Assembly: GCA_965262565.1 (NCBI GenBank)
Contig: CBDHFQ010000020.1
Coordinates: 248,001 to 312,000, forward strand
Length of the DNA: 64,000 nucleotides
Direction of reading: 5' to 3'
Source: CBDHFQ01 sp965262565
GTDB taxonomy: Bacteria; Bacteroidota; Bacteroidia; J057
Numbering within the stretch: the first letter of the stretch is position 1; each line of letters begins with the position of its first letter. Made by a program: the position numbers and the translations under genes. The notes under the pieces are model-generated. The model was not told the origin of the DNA, ran no database searches, and worked only from the letters and a program-made list of their open reading frames with translations. Positions 54,584 to 63,483 of the stretch are shown piece by piece.

Positions 54584-55540
54584 ATGAAAATAATTGAACA
54601 TCTTAAAAATTGTAAAAAGCCTACTGTAAGTGTTGAGATTATACCACCTAAAAGGGGGAGAAATATTCAAAAACTGCATCAAGCAATAGAATCAATTTTA
54701 CCCTATAATCCACCATTTATTAATGTTACCAGTCATGCTGCTGAAGTAGCCTGGGAAGAAATGAATGATGGAAGTTTCAAACGTAAAGTAAAAAGGAAAA
54801 GTCCGGGAACATTTGGCTTATGTGCAGCGATTAAATATAAATTTAATCTAGAGCCTGTTCCACATATTTTATGTGGAGGATTCACTCGGGAGGAAACTGA
54901 AGATGCCCTCATCGAACTAAACTACCTGGGAATTGAGAATGTATTGGCTATCAGAGGAGATAAAGTAAATCATCGTCCCATTCCCACCGATAGGACGACT
55001 AATATTTACTCCTTGGAATTAGTTAAGCAAATTTCGGATATGAATCGCGGGCAATACATAGACGAATTAATTGATGCTGCTAAAACTGACTTTTGTATAG
55101 GAGTTGCCTGTTATCCCGAAAAGCATTTTGAATCTCCGAATCTCAATTTTGATTTGGATATTCTAAAGTCTAAAATGGAGGCAGGAGCTCATTATGCTGT
55201 GAGTCAGATGTTTTATGATACACAAAAATATATTGCCTATGTGAGGGAAGCATGTAAGCGCGGAATCAATTTACCTATTGTTCCCGGGTTAAAGATCATG
55301 ACTTCTAAGCGTCAACTCACAAAATTGCCTTCGATTTTTCATATTGACATCCCTGAAGAATTGTGTCATCGAATGAAAGCTGCAAAAACAAGGGAAGAGG
55401 AAATTAATGTTGGAGTTGAATGGGCATGCAAACAGGTAATGGAGCTACTAGAATTTGGGGTTCCGTATTTACATTTTTATGTTATGCAAAATACTGCTCC
55501 TTTCGTCAAGCTTATGGAAAAATTGAAGAAGAAAATTTAA
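54584..55540 (+). CDS. metF: Methylenetetrahydrofolate reductase
   Basis: 318 residues, FAD-dependent TIM barrel. VSVEIIPPKRGRN at the N-terminus carries the conserved Glu, with NVTSHAAE near 44, FGLCAAIKYK after it, and LAIRGDKVNH for FAD contact. It reduces 5,10-methylene- to 5-methyl-tetrahydrofolate for methionine synthesis. It is followed 9 bases later by moaC, so it may share that transcription unit. Confidence 0.93.
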   Translation: MKIIEHLKNCKKPTVSVEIIPPKRGRNIQKLHQAIESILPYNPPFINVTSHAAEVAWEEMNDGSFKRKVKRKSPGTFGLCAAIKYKFNLEPVPHILCGGFTREETEDALIELNYLGIENVLAIRGDKVNHRPIPTDRTTNIYSLELVKQISDMNRGQYIDELIDAAKTDFCIGVACYPEKHFESPNLNFDLDILKSKMEAGAHYAVSQMFYDTQKYIAYVREACKRGINLPIVPGLKIMTSKRQLTKLPSIFHIDIPEELCHRMKAAKTREEEINVGVEWACKQVMELLEFGVPYLHFYVMQNTAPFVKLMEKLKKKI

Positions 55541-55549
55541 GCTACATTT

Positions 55550-56038
55550 ATGAATTCAGAGAAAGGATTTTCACATTTAAATGAGGAGGGGAAGCCTTCC
55601 ATGGTAAATGTAAGTGATAAAATCCCAACTCATCGCATGGCCAGAGCGCTTAGTATAGTCGTATTAACTAAAAGGATTGTCGAGTATATTGAAAAAGAGG
55701 ATATACAGACGAAAAAAGGGCCAGTGTTTCAGACAGCCATAATAGCTGGAATCATGGCCGCTAAGAGAACAGGGGAATTAATTCCCCTGTGTCATCCGTT
55801 AGGGTTAGAAGATGTTCAGGTAGATATCCAGCTTAAGGATGCCTACGAGGTACATATCGAATGTATAGCGAGAGTATTTGGAAAAACGGGGGTAGAAATG
55901 GAAGCTCTCACCGGGGCGTCGGTAGCTGCACTGACCATTTACGATATGTGCAAAGCCTTTTCTCACGATATTCGAATCAAAGAAACGCTTCTGATGGAAA
56001 AAAGAGGTGGAAAAAGTGATTTTCTCCGTAAGGATTAG
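55550..56038 (+). CDS. moaC: Cyclic pyranopterin monophosphate synthase MoaC
   Basis: 162 residues. It cyclises the MoaA product to cPMP in the first step of molybdenum cofactor synthesis. MVNVSDKIPTHRMA is the start of the domain. AAKRTGELIPLCHPLGLEDV, FGKTGVEMEALTGASVAALTIYDM and KRGGKSDF carry the catalytic residues. The 3' end overlaps the converging moaD-moaE gene by 4 bases. Confidence 0.95.
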   Translation: MNSEKGFSHLNEEGKPSMVNVSDKIPTHRMARALSIVVLTKRIVEYIEKEDIQTKKGPVFQTAIIAGIMAAKRTGELIPLCHPLGLEDVQVDIQLKDAYEVHIECIARVFGKTGVEMEALTGASVAALTIYDMCKAFSHDIRIKETLLMEKRGGKSDFLRKD

Positions 56039-56712
56039 GGATGTGCTGCTACCCAGATTTCTCCATCCTCGAAAATTTCCTTTTTCCATATAGGAACTGT
56101 CTCTTTTAACGTATCAATAGCAAATTGGCAGGCAGCAAAGGAAGCCGCTCTATGAGGAGTAGAGACGCCTATAATAACAGCGATCTCTCCTATGCCTAGG
56201 GTACCTAAACGATGATGCATAACTATATGTCTGACGGGCCATTGATCTACTGCTTTCAATCCTATCTTTTCCATTTCCCTGATAGCCATAGGACGATAAG
56301 CTTCAAATTCCAGTCTCTCCACCTTTTTACCCTTAGTATGATTTCGTACAGTACCAATAAAAACATTCACTGCTCCACAATCATCTGCGTATACTTGTTG
56401 CAGAATGGCGTCCACCTCCAATGGCTTATCTGATAATTCGATGACAGGCTTGGCTAATTGAAGAAAATTACCCCCACTTACCGGAGGAATGATGGCAACC
56501 TCGTCGTTTTCGTGAATTTCGTAATCATCTTCTACATAGGCTTCATTGACTGCAATTTTAATAGAAGCCAAATCGCTCAGTGCTGGATATGTAGAAATAA
56601 TCTCTTTTTTCAATTCGTCCGCCCTTTTCGGCCCTTCCATATTCCAATCTATGGATCGACTTCCTATAATATCTTTGGCAATACCGAAGGCAAGAATTCG
56701 AATTTGCATCAT
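56035..56712 (-). CDS. MoaD-MoaE fusion, molybdopterin synthase
   Basis: 225 residues. Residues 1-81 form a MoaD ubiquitin-like domain ending in IIPPVSGG. From ~90 on it is MoaE, with NVFIGTVRNHTKGKKV, MHHRLGTLGIGE and the conserved VPIWKKE element. In two-protein synthases MoaD's free C-terminal Gly-Gly is adenylated and becomes a thiocarboxylate. Here it is internal, so cleavage after GG would be needed, as reported for MoaX-type fusions. The start is divergent from moaA over 121 bases. Confidence 0.93.
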   Translation of the reverse strand: MMQIRILAFGIAKDIIGSRSIDWNMEGPKRADELKKEIISTYPALSDLASIKIAVNEAYVEDDYEIHENDEVAIIPPVSGGNFLQLAKPVIELSDKPLEVDAILQQVYADDCGAVNVFIGTVRNHTKGKKVERLEFEAYRPMAIREMEKIGLKAVDQWPVRHIVMHHRLGTLGIGEIAVIIGVSTPHRAASFAACQFAIDTLKETVPIWKKEIFEDGEIWVAAHP

Positions 56713-56833
56713 AAAAAATCAGTTTATTGATTATTTAATATTAAAATTAGTAAATATTGTACAAATAACTTCGTAGTTTTCATATTGATTACTTTATTAT
56801 GAAAGAAGCAGAACCGGAACTACTACAGAATGT

Positions 56834-57838
56834 ATGAAAGAGCAGCTAAGAGTATTTGATAATCATGGTAGACCTATTGATTATGTAAGATTAGCAGTAA
56901 CTGATCGATGTAACCTGAGGTGTTTTTACTGTATGCCAGCAGAGGGAATTCAATACGTTTCCAGGAAAGACTTATTGACCTTTGAAGAGATGCTTCGATT
57001 AGTAAAAGTGTTGGCTTCATTGGGAATATCTAAAGTAAGAATTACGGGGGGAGAACCTTTTTTGAGAAAAGAAATAGGAGATTTCATAAAAAAAGTGTCA
57101 GATATTGAAGGAATTACTTCCATTCATATCACTACGAATGGAGTACTGACGACGCCTTATGTCCCATTTTTTAAGGATATGGGAATTAAGTCCGTTAATT
57201 TAAGTCTGGATACTTTGAATAAAGATCGATTCTTTGAGATTACCAGAAGAGATGTTTTTCCTCAGGTAATGGAGTGTTTGATGGCTTTAATAGAACATGA
57301 CATCCCCACAAAGATAAATGCGGTCATCATGGAAGGGAAAAATACAGATGATATTTATGAGTTGGCTTCATTTACCAAGGATCATCCAATTAGCGTTCGA
57401 TTTATTGAAGAAATGCCTTTCAATGGTAGTGGTGAGGGGCAAGCGAGGCTTTCCTGGAATCATAAAAAGATCCTTGAACAGTTGAAAATAGCTTTTCCCA
57501 CCCTTACCGAATTAACCAATGAAGCACACAGTACAGCAGTTCATTATCAGGTTCCTGGATATATGGGAAATATTGGAATTATAGCAGCCTTTACCAGAAC
57601 ATTTTGCGGAAGTTGTAACAGAATACGCATAACTCCCCAAGGAAAATTGAAAACTTGTTTATACGATCATGGCGTCCTGAATATTAGAGAGATATTGCGA
57701 GAATCATCGGCTGATGAACCCTTGATAGAAGCCTTATTATCAGCCTTTAATAACAGGCCTGAAAATGGATTTGAAGCTGAACTCAGGAGAAAGGAAGGGG
57801 ATAATGTGGGAGAGTCTATGGCTACGATTGGAGGATAG
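56834..57838 (+). CDS. moaA: GTP 3',8-cyclase MoaA (radical SAM)
   Basis: 334 residues. It converts GTP to the cyclic precursor of cPMP. The radical SAM cluster is CNLRCFYC (C26, C30, C33), with RITGGEPFLRKE after it. The second, C-terminal 4Fe-4S cluster is in FCGSCNRIRITPQGKLKTC. It ends with Gly-Gly, as in active MoaA. It is preceded by a possible promoter and a short frame, and it is followed by the exported nuclease gene. Confidence 0.96.
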   Translation: MKEQLRVFDNHGRPIDYVRLAVTDRCNLRCFYCMPAEGIQYVSRKDLLTFEEMLRLVKVLASLGISKVRITGGEPFLRKEIGDFIKKVSDIEGITSIHITTNGVLTTPYVPFFKDMGIKSVNLSLDTLNKDRFFEITRRDVFPQVMECLMALIEHDIPTKINAVIMEGKNTDDIYELASFTKDHPISVRFIEEMPFNGSGEGQARLSWNHKKILEQLKIAFPTLTELTNEAHSTAVHYQVPGYMGNIGIIAAFTRTFCGSCNRIRITPQGKLKTCLYDHGVLNIREILRESSADEPLIEALLSAFNNRPENGFEAELRRKEGDNVGESMATIGG

Positions 57839-57912
57839 AAGAAGGGTGTGTGCCAATGAGGAAATACCTGAAAAATGGATAGGCGTATCATAATTGACTT
57901 ATCAAGCGGGTT

Positions 57913-57935
57913 GTGTTCCCTATGCTTAGGAACAC
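57913..57935. repeat. Inverted repeat GTGTTCC/GGAACAC upstream of the exported nuclease
   Basis: 7-bp perfect arms, 9-base loop, 31 bases before the preferred start at 57967. It may be a leader hairpin or an operator; no T-tract follows it. Confidence 0.35.
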
Positions 57936-57966
57936 TAATTATCTAAAACCTGAACGAAATTTTAAT

Positions 57967-59241
57967 ATGTTAAACCTTAGACTTTCTTTTTTTCTCATTG
58001 GTTTATGGGTAGGAGTGCATATTCCTGTAGTTAACGCCCAGGAAACTGTTAAGCTCATGCATTACAACCTTTTGAGATATGGCGATGATAATTGCGGACC
58101 TGATATAGCGGACAAGGATCAATGGCTGGCTACTATTTTGGGCGAATACAAACCCGACATTTTTACGGTGAATGAATTATCTCCTGCTGAAGCATTTTCT
58201 AATAGGATACGAGTAAAGGGATTCAATTTTACCGATCTTATGGACTATGGTGAAATTAGTAACTTTGCCAATTCTTCTATTGTGAATAATATATTTTACA
58301 ATAGTAATGTGTGGAATTATGATGGAGAAGAAGTGATTAGATCCTCTCCCAGAGACATTAATGTTTATTTTCTTTCATTTAAACCCTTTGTCTCATTAAG
58401 TGGTGATCCTATCCGACTCACTATTATTGTTGCCCATTTAAAAGCAGGAGATACCCAGGGAGATAGAGATAGAAGAAAGGGAGCAGCACAGGACATTATG
58501 GACTGGATCGAAGAAAATGCCATTGATCAGAATGTCATTTTAGCAGGAGATCTGAATTTAAGCAATAATCGGGATGCCGCTTTTGAACTATTGGCTAAAA
58601 CCAGCGATCCAGCCATCCGACTCATTGATCCGGCAAATAAATTAAATGGCTGGGGAGGAGAAGCAAATACACATGTGCTAACCCAATCTACTCGTGATTC
58701 CCAGATTGATTGCGGAATTACCGGAGGCCTTGATGATCGTTTTGATTTGATCTTACACAGTGCCAGAATGGATAATGAGAATAATGACGTTAATGCCGTT
58801 CCCGGATCTTATGCGGTATTTGGTAATGATGGTAATAGCTATAACAGGGAACTCATTTGTGGTACAGGAGGATCCGTATCCTTGCAGACATGTTTAGCCC
58901 TTAGGCAGATGTCTGACCATCTTCCAGTTACGATGGAACTGAGGATAAATGGTTTGACGACCAGTATATCAAAGAAGATCCCTGGTGTATCCCTACTGCT
59001 CCCCAATCAACCCTTTTCCGATCGCCTGAATGTCAGCCTTACAAATAATTTCACTCAAACATCAACTTTTAAGATTACTATTTTAAATGCCTGGGGACAG
59101 ATAGTGAAAAAAGGTTCCATCCATTTGAATGAATATTGGCAGATGGATACTTCAGATTGGCCTTCTGGAATGTATATATTACGCATTGAAGATGAGGCGG
59201 GGAGACAACTCACGAGAAAAATGCAGAAATTGATAAATTAG
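57967..59241 (+). CDS. Exported endonuclease/exonuclease/phosphatase-fold protein with type A T9SS tail
   Basis: 424 residues from ATG 57967 (MLNLRLSFFLIGLWVG signal peptide, cleavage after VNAQ). A GTG 54 bases upstream would spoil the signal. The EEP fold shows KLMHYNLLRYG, FTVNEL, VAHLKAG, ILAGDLNLS and MSDHLPV, with the catalytic Asp/Asn and His residues in place. The last ~80 residues are a type A T9SS sorting domain (FKITILNAWGQIV, WPSGMYILRIE). It is predicted to be exported to the cell surface or medium and to cut nucleic acids or phosphoesters. Confidence 0.88.
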   Translation: MLNLRLSFFLIGLWVGVHIPVVNAQETVKLMHYNLLRYGDDNCGPDIADKDQWLATILGEYKPDIFTVNELSPAEAFSNRIRVKGFNFTDLMDYGEISNFANSSIVNNIFYNSNVWNYDGEEVIRSSPRDINVYFLSFKPFVSLSGDPIRLTIIVAHLKAGDTQGDRDRRKGAAQDIMDWIEENAIDQNVILAGDLNLSNNRDAAFELLAKTSDPAIRLIDPANKLNGWGGEANTHVLTQSTRDSQIDCGITGGLDDRFDLILHSARMDNENNDVNAVPGSYAVFGNDGNSYNRELICGTGGSVSLQTCLALRQMSDHLPVTMELRINGLTTSISKKIPGVSLLLPNQPFSDRLNVSLTNNFTQTSTFKITILNAWGQIVKKGSIHLNEYWQMDTSDWPSGMYILRIEDEAGRQLTRKMQKLIN

Positions 59242-59245
59242 TATC

Positions 59246-59554
59246 ATGGATCTATCTACTTTTAAATCGACGCTAAGTGATCCGCATCCTCCCGAGGGAA
59301 TTTCCGATTTTTTAAAAGCATTGTGGTACGACGGTAAAGATAATTGGAATATGGCCCACGATATTGCTCAAGATCACGAAAATGAATTTGGTAACTGGAT
59401 TCATGCATATTTACATAGAAAGGAGGGAGATGATTGGAATGCTGCTTATTGGTATAGAAGAGCTGGAAGGGCAATGCCTTCTCCTTCTGTAAGTTTAGAT
59501 CAGGAATGGAATAATTTAGTCTCCCATTTTTTAGCGGATTCTACCTCCAGATAA
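59246..59554 (+). CDS. Conserved hypothetical protein
   Basis: 102 residues, soluble, Trp- and Asp/Glu-rich (KDNWNMAHDIAQDHENEFG, AYWYRRAGRAMP). The WYRRAG and HxxLHRKEGD segments suggest a small conserved family. No known catalytic motif. It starts 4 bases after the exported nuclease stop and is probably in the same operon, followed by gmhA after 16 bases. Confidence 0.6.
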   Translation: MDLSTFKSTLSDPHPPEGISDFLKALWYDGKDNWNMAHDIAQDHENEFGNWIHAYLHRKEGDDWNAAYWYRRAGRAMPSPSVSLDQEWNNLVSHFLADSTSR

Positions 59555-59570
59555 GTTAAGGCTAAGGAAT

Positions 59571-60167
59571 ATGATGGACCTACAGTTTGCTGCTGAACGC
59601 GCGTTTAAAGATCACCACTCTTTATTGGTTTCCTTTTTAAATGAAGAGAGCAATTTTGCTCGGATGGCTGAATTAAGCCATGGTTTGGCTCATTCATTTC
59701 AAAGTGGTAAAAAAGCATTGATTTGCGGAAATGGGGGAAGTTCCTGTGATGCGATGCATTTCGCTCAGGAGTTTACAGGCAGATTTAGAGGTGATCGGCC
59801 TGGATTGCCCGTAATTGCTTTAACGGATCCTACGCATATTACTTGCGTTGGGAATGATTATGGGTTTGAAAAAATTTTTGCCAGAGGCGTAGAAGCATAT
59901 GGAAAACAAGGGGATTGGTTGTTCGCACTTTCGACAAGCGGTAATTCTCCGAATGTAGTTGCGGCAGTAGATGCTGCGAGAAAAAAGGGAATGATTGCTG
60001 TAACGCTTTTGGGAAAAAATGGAGGAAAATTAGCCGGCATAGGAGATTATGAATGGATCATTCCCGGACTTACTTCTGATAGGATTCAAGAAATTCATAT
60101 GCTTATATTACATACCATTATAGAAATGGTCGAACGAACCTTATTTCCTGCTAATTATGAAGATTGA
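59571..60167 (+). CDS. gmhA: Sedoheptulose-7-phosphate isomerase
   Basis: 198 residues, SIS domain. It makes D-glycero-D-manno-heptose 7-phosphate for the inner core of LPS. ALICGNGGSSCDAMHFAQEF contains the GNGGSS phosphate loop, and FALSTSGNSPNVV the second SIS motif. No other heptose genes (hldE, gmhB) are nearby. The gene is followed by the S9 peptidase after about 60 bases. Confidence 0.92.
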   Translation: MMDLQFAAERAFKDHHSLLVSFLNEESNFARMAELSHGLAHSFQSGKKALICGNGGSSCDAMHFAQEFTGRFRGDRPGLPVIALTDPTHITCVGNDYGFEKIFARGVEAYGKQGDWLFALSTSGNSPNVVAAVDAARKKGMIAVTLLGKNGGKLAGIGDYEWIIPGLTSDRIQEIHMLILHTIIEMVERTLFPANYED

Positions 60168-60231
60168 TTAGTTAAAAAACTTTATTTCGTGTATTTTACC
60201 GGGCTAATAACTTTCACGAAGATTTTTGCGT

Positions 60232-62241
60232 ATGGCTACTACCACTTTTTCAACCCCGAATAATGACCATCCATCGCCTTTGCCGCCCCTCATAGAGAGA
60301 GAAATATTTTTTGATGATCCAGAAATATCGGGAGGCCAACTTTCGCCTGATGGTTCATATATTTCATTTCTGAAAGTCTATAAGGGTATGCGGAATATTT
60401 GGGTCAAGAAAACGGATGCTCCTTTTGAAAACGCCAGACCCATCACTGCAGATAACAATCGTCCTATACCAGGTTATATTTGGAGCAGAGATGGAAAGTA
60501 TGTGTTATTTGTACAAGATGATGGAGGGGATGAAAATTTTAATGTGTATGCAGTGGACCCTGAATCCGACATAGATCCGGAAACCGAAGTCCCCCTTGCC
60601 AGAAATCTCACTCCCATGAAAGGAGTCCGTGCGATTATTTATTCTGTCCCTAAAAATTTACCTGATGTTTTATTTGTTGGCCTCAATCAAAGAGATTCCT
60701 CCTGGCACGATCTATTCCGAGTAAATATCAGAACTGGTGAGCTCAATGTATTAAGAGAAAATACACAACGAATAGGGAACTGGATTTTTGATTTGAAAGA
60801 TGAGCTAAGATTAGCTACCAGATCTACTGAGGATGGAGGAATGGAAATATTGCGCGTAGATGAAGAAGCATTTGTTCCTATTTATCGATGTTCTTTTGAA
60901 GAAAGCTGTTCAGTGGTAAAGTTCCACAAAGATCACGAAAAAGTATATATCGTCTCAAATAAGGGGCAAGATATTGATCTTACCCAATTGTTGCTGTTGG
61001 ATCCTCATGCTGGAACGACGGAGTTAGTCGAGTCGGACCCAGATCAACAAGTTGATTTTGGAGATGCTTACTTTTCCGAATTAACCAATGAACTAATTGC
61101 TACCTCCTATGAAAGTGATAAAACCAAAATGTATTGGCGGGATGAAGCATTTAAAAAAGATTATGAATTTTTGAAAAGCCAACTTCCAGCGAAAGAAGTA
61201 ATGCTGGGTTCTTCTTCTGATGATGAGGAATGGTGGATCATTTATGCAAATAGTGATGTAGATCCCGGAGCGGCTTATTTATTTGACAGGAAAACGCGGC
61301 AGTTAACTTTCCAATACCGACCACGTCCCAAGTTACCTATTGATCATTTGGCACCTATGTATCCGGTTAGGTATCCTTCAAAGGATGGGCTTTCAATACC
61401 TGCTTATCTTACCTTACCTAAAAATATAGCTTCCAAGCAATTACCTGCTATTATTTATCCGCATGGCGGACCCTGGGTGAGAGATTATTGGGGATATGAC
61501 GCATTTACTCAATTTTTGGCTAATCGAGGTTATGCGGTTCTTCAGCCAAATTTCAGAGGATCAGCAGGCTATGGTAAGCGTTTTCTCAATGCAGGGAACG
61601 GTAAATGGGGAGAAGAAATGCAGGATGATCTTTCTGCGGGGGTCGATTATCTCATCAATGAAGGAATTGCAGATCCTTCAAGAATAGGAATATTCGGAGG
61701 TTCATATGGTGGATATGCTACACTTGCAGGATTAGCGTTTACACCAGATTTGTATGCTGCTGGAGTATCTGTGGTCGGGCCTTCGAATTTGATTACCTTA
61801 TTAGAATCTATCCCTCCTTATTGGGAGTCAGTTCGACAGTTATTTTATAAACGAACAGCAAACCTGGAAACGGAAGAAGGGAGAGCGAAATTAGTAAAAC
61901 AATCCCCACTATTTTCAGCTAACCAGATCAGAGCATCTTTAATGGTCGTTCAAGGTGCCAATGATCCCAGGGTCAAGAAAGCAGAGTCAGATCAGATTGT
62001 TATCGCAATGCGTAATTTAGGATTACCCGTAACATATTTGGTAGCTGAAGATGAGGGACATGGTTTTCGGAAACCCATTAATAATCTGGCCCTGGTGGCT
62101 GCTATGGAAAAATTCTTAGCAGAACATCTAGGAGGAAGATATCAGGAAACATTAAAGGAAGATATAAGAAAAAAGTTAGACGAATTGACCGTAGATATCT
62201 ACTCCGTAGAGTTGTCTTCCTCTAATAACGAGCTCAAATAA
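60232..62241 (+). CDS. Prolyl oligopeptidase-family (S9) peptidase
   Basis: 669 residues from the ATG at 60232 (the upstream TTG is unlikely). The N-terminal beta-propeller (about 20-390) contains SPDGSYISFL-type repeats. The C-terminal alpha/beta hydrolase has YPHGGPWVRD (oxyanion loop), GSYGGYA with the catalytic Ser (about 488), ANDPRV for the Asp, and DEGHGF for the His. The family cuts proline- or acyl-peptides. No signal peptide is evident, suggesting a cytoplasmic enzyme. Confidence 0.92.
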   Translation: MATTTFSTPNNDHPSPLPPLIEREIFFDDPEISGGQLSPDGSYISFLKVYKGMRNIWVKKTDAPFENARPITADNNRPIPGYIWSRDGKYVLFVQDDGGDENFNVYAVDPESDIDPETEVPLARNLTPMKGVRAIIYSVPKNLPDVLFVGLNQRDSSWHDLFRVNIRTGELNVLRENTQRIGNWIFDLKDELRLATRSTEDGGMEILRVDEEAFVPIYRCSFEESCSVVKFHKDHEKVYIVSNKGQDIDLTQLLLLDPHAGTTELVESDPDQQVDFGDAYFSELTNELIATSYESDKTKMYWRDEAFKKDYEFLKSQLPAKEVMLGSSSDDEEWWIIYANSDVDPGAAYLFDRKTRQLTFQYRPRPKLPIDHLAPMYPVRYPSKDGLSIPAYLTLPKNIASKQLPAIIYPHGGPWVRDYWGYDAFTQFLANRGYAVLQPNFRGSAGYGKRFLNAGNGKWGEEMQDDLSAGVDYLINEGIADPSRIGIFGGSYGGYATLAGLAFTPDLYAAGVSVVGPSNLITLLESIPPYWESVRQLFYKRTANLETEEGRAKLVKQSPLFSANQIRASLMVVQGANDPRVKKAESDQIVIAMRNLGLPVTYLVAEDEGHGFRKPINNLALVAAMEKFLAEHLGGRYQETLKEDIRKKLDELTVDIYSVELSSSNNELK

Positions 62242-62308
62242 GTTGGGATAAATGTGTATTCTTTAGGTAGGTTGTCGGGTAGTATATGACTCATTAATAA
62301 CGAAGGCT

Positions 62309-62316
62309 TACATTTG
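62309..62316 (+). promoter_or_regulatory. Possible promoter -7 box TACATTTG of the LD-carboxypeptidase
   Basis: Exact TAnnTTTG, 26 bases upstream of the ATG at 62343. No clear TTG at the usual -33 spacing. Confidence 0.35.
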
Positions 62317-62342
62317 GTGCATAGTAATTTTCCTTGTTCAAA

Positions 62343-63404
62343 ATGATAAATCGCAGAATTTTTTTCCGGCAAACAAGTGCGTGGGCGTTGGGCTTAAGTG
62401 CTTCTTTTATTGGCACAAAGCTATCTTCCTCCACTCACTCACCTCCTCCCAATATTATATATCCTAAAGCACTGTTTTCAGGGGCGAGAATAGGTGTGAT
62501 TTCGCCATCCAGTTCTCTATCCAGAGAAAATTTCTTTCGGATGATAGATAATTTCTCAAAGCTCGGGTTTGAGATGATTTACACGGATAATTTAAGGGTG
62601 AAAAAAGGCTTTTTAGCAGGAACGGATCATCAACGATTGGATGATTTGCATAGGATGTTTGAGGATGATTCCATAGATGGAATTATTTGTTCCAGAGGGG
62701 GATACGGAGCCGGAAGATTACTAAACGATATAGATTTTGAATTGATCGCTAAACATCCTAAAGTATTTATAGGATATAGCGACATTACAGCACTCCTTTT
62801 GGCTATTCATAAGCAAACTGGTTTGGTTTGTTTTCACGGGCCGAATGGCGATTCTACCTATTCAATTTTTTCTGAAGAGCGGTTTAGGTCATTGATCCTG
62901 GAAAAAGAAGAAGGGTACCAATTATCCAAGGATGATCCCAGTTTACCAGAGGAAATGCCTACCTCTTTCAAAGAAATTCATTCGGGAGTAGCAAAAGGTC
63001 CGTTAATAGGAGGAAATCTTACGTTGATCTCTACCTTAATGGGCACTCCTTATGAAGCGGATTTTGAGGACAGAATTGTTTTTTTAGAAGATATCGGAGA
63101 ATCCCCATATCGAATAGACAGAATGTTGACTCAATTACTTCTGGCCGGAAAATTTGAAAAAGCTCGGGGAATAATGTTGGGCAATTTTGTTGATTGTGAA
63201 GTTGAGCCGGAAGATCCTGATTTTCCCGATTCTTTTTCGCTCGAAGAAGTAATCTCGGAACGCTTAGGTAGATTGAACATTCCAGTAGTAATGGGAATGC
63301 CTTTTGGACATATAAAAGAGAATGGGATCTTGCCTTTAGGAGTAGAAGCGGAATTGGATGCTGGAAATGGTACCTTGACTCTAATGAAAGCTGCAGTGAA
63401 ATAA
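62343..63404 (+). CDS. LD-carboxypeptidase (S66) with twin-arginine-like signal
   Basis: 353 residues from the ATG at 62343 (MINRRIFFRQ; the TTG 9 bases upstream is less likely). RRIFFRQ followed by a hydrophobic ALGLSASFIGT segment resembles a Tat signal. Catalytic Ser lies in VFIGYSDITAL, Glu in FLEDIGESPYRIDRML, His in FGHIKENGILPLG. LD-carboxypeptidases cut the L-D bond of muramyl tetrapeptides and recycle cell wall. A Tat signal would place it in the periplasm. Confidence 0.9.
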   Translation: MINRRIFFRQTSAWALGLSASFIGTKLSSSTHSPPPNIIYPKALFSGARIGVISPSSSLSRENFFRMIDNFSKLGFEMIYTDNLRVKKGFLAGTDHQRLDDLHRMFEDDSIDGIICSRGGYGAGRLLNDIDFELIAKHPKVFIGYSDITALLLAIHKQTGLVCFHGPNGDSTYSIFSEERFRSLILEKEEGYQLSKDDPSLPEEMPTSFKEIHSGVAKGPLIGGNLTLISTLMGTPYEADFEDRIVFLEDIGESPYRIDRMLTQLLLAGKFEKARGIMLGNFVDCEVEPEDPDFPDSFSLEEVISERLGRLNIPVVMGMPFGHIKENGILPLGVEAELDAGNGTLTLMKAAVK

Positions 63405-63483
63405 AAAGGTTTGTGAAACTAAATTCATTGAAGAAGTAAATTGATGCTGTCTTAAGAGAAAAGGATTTATAAGGAAAATAGAT

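Noticed and set aside
56713..56833. Moco riboswitch upstream of moaA
   Set aside because: The interval is only 121 bases and AT-rich. No conserved Moco aptamer stems could be found; a simple promoter (TTG at 56757-56759 and TAGTTTTC at 56774-56781) is enough.
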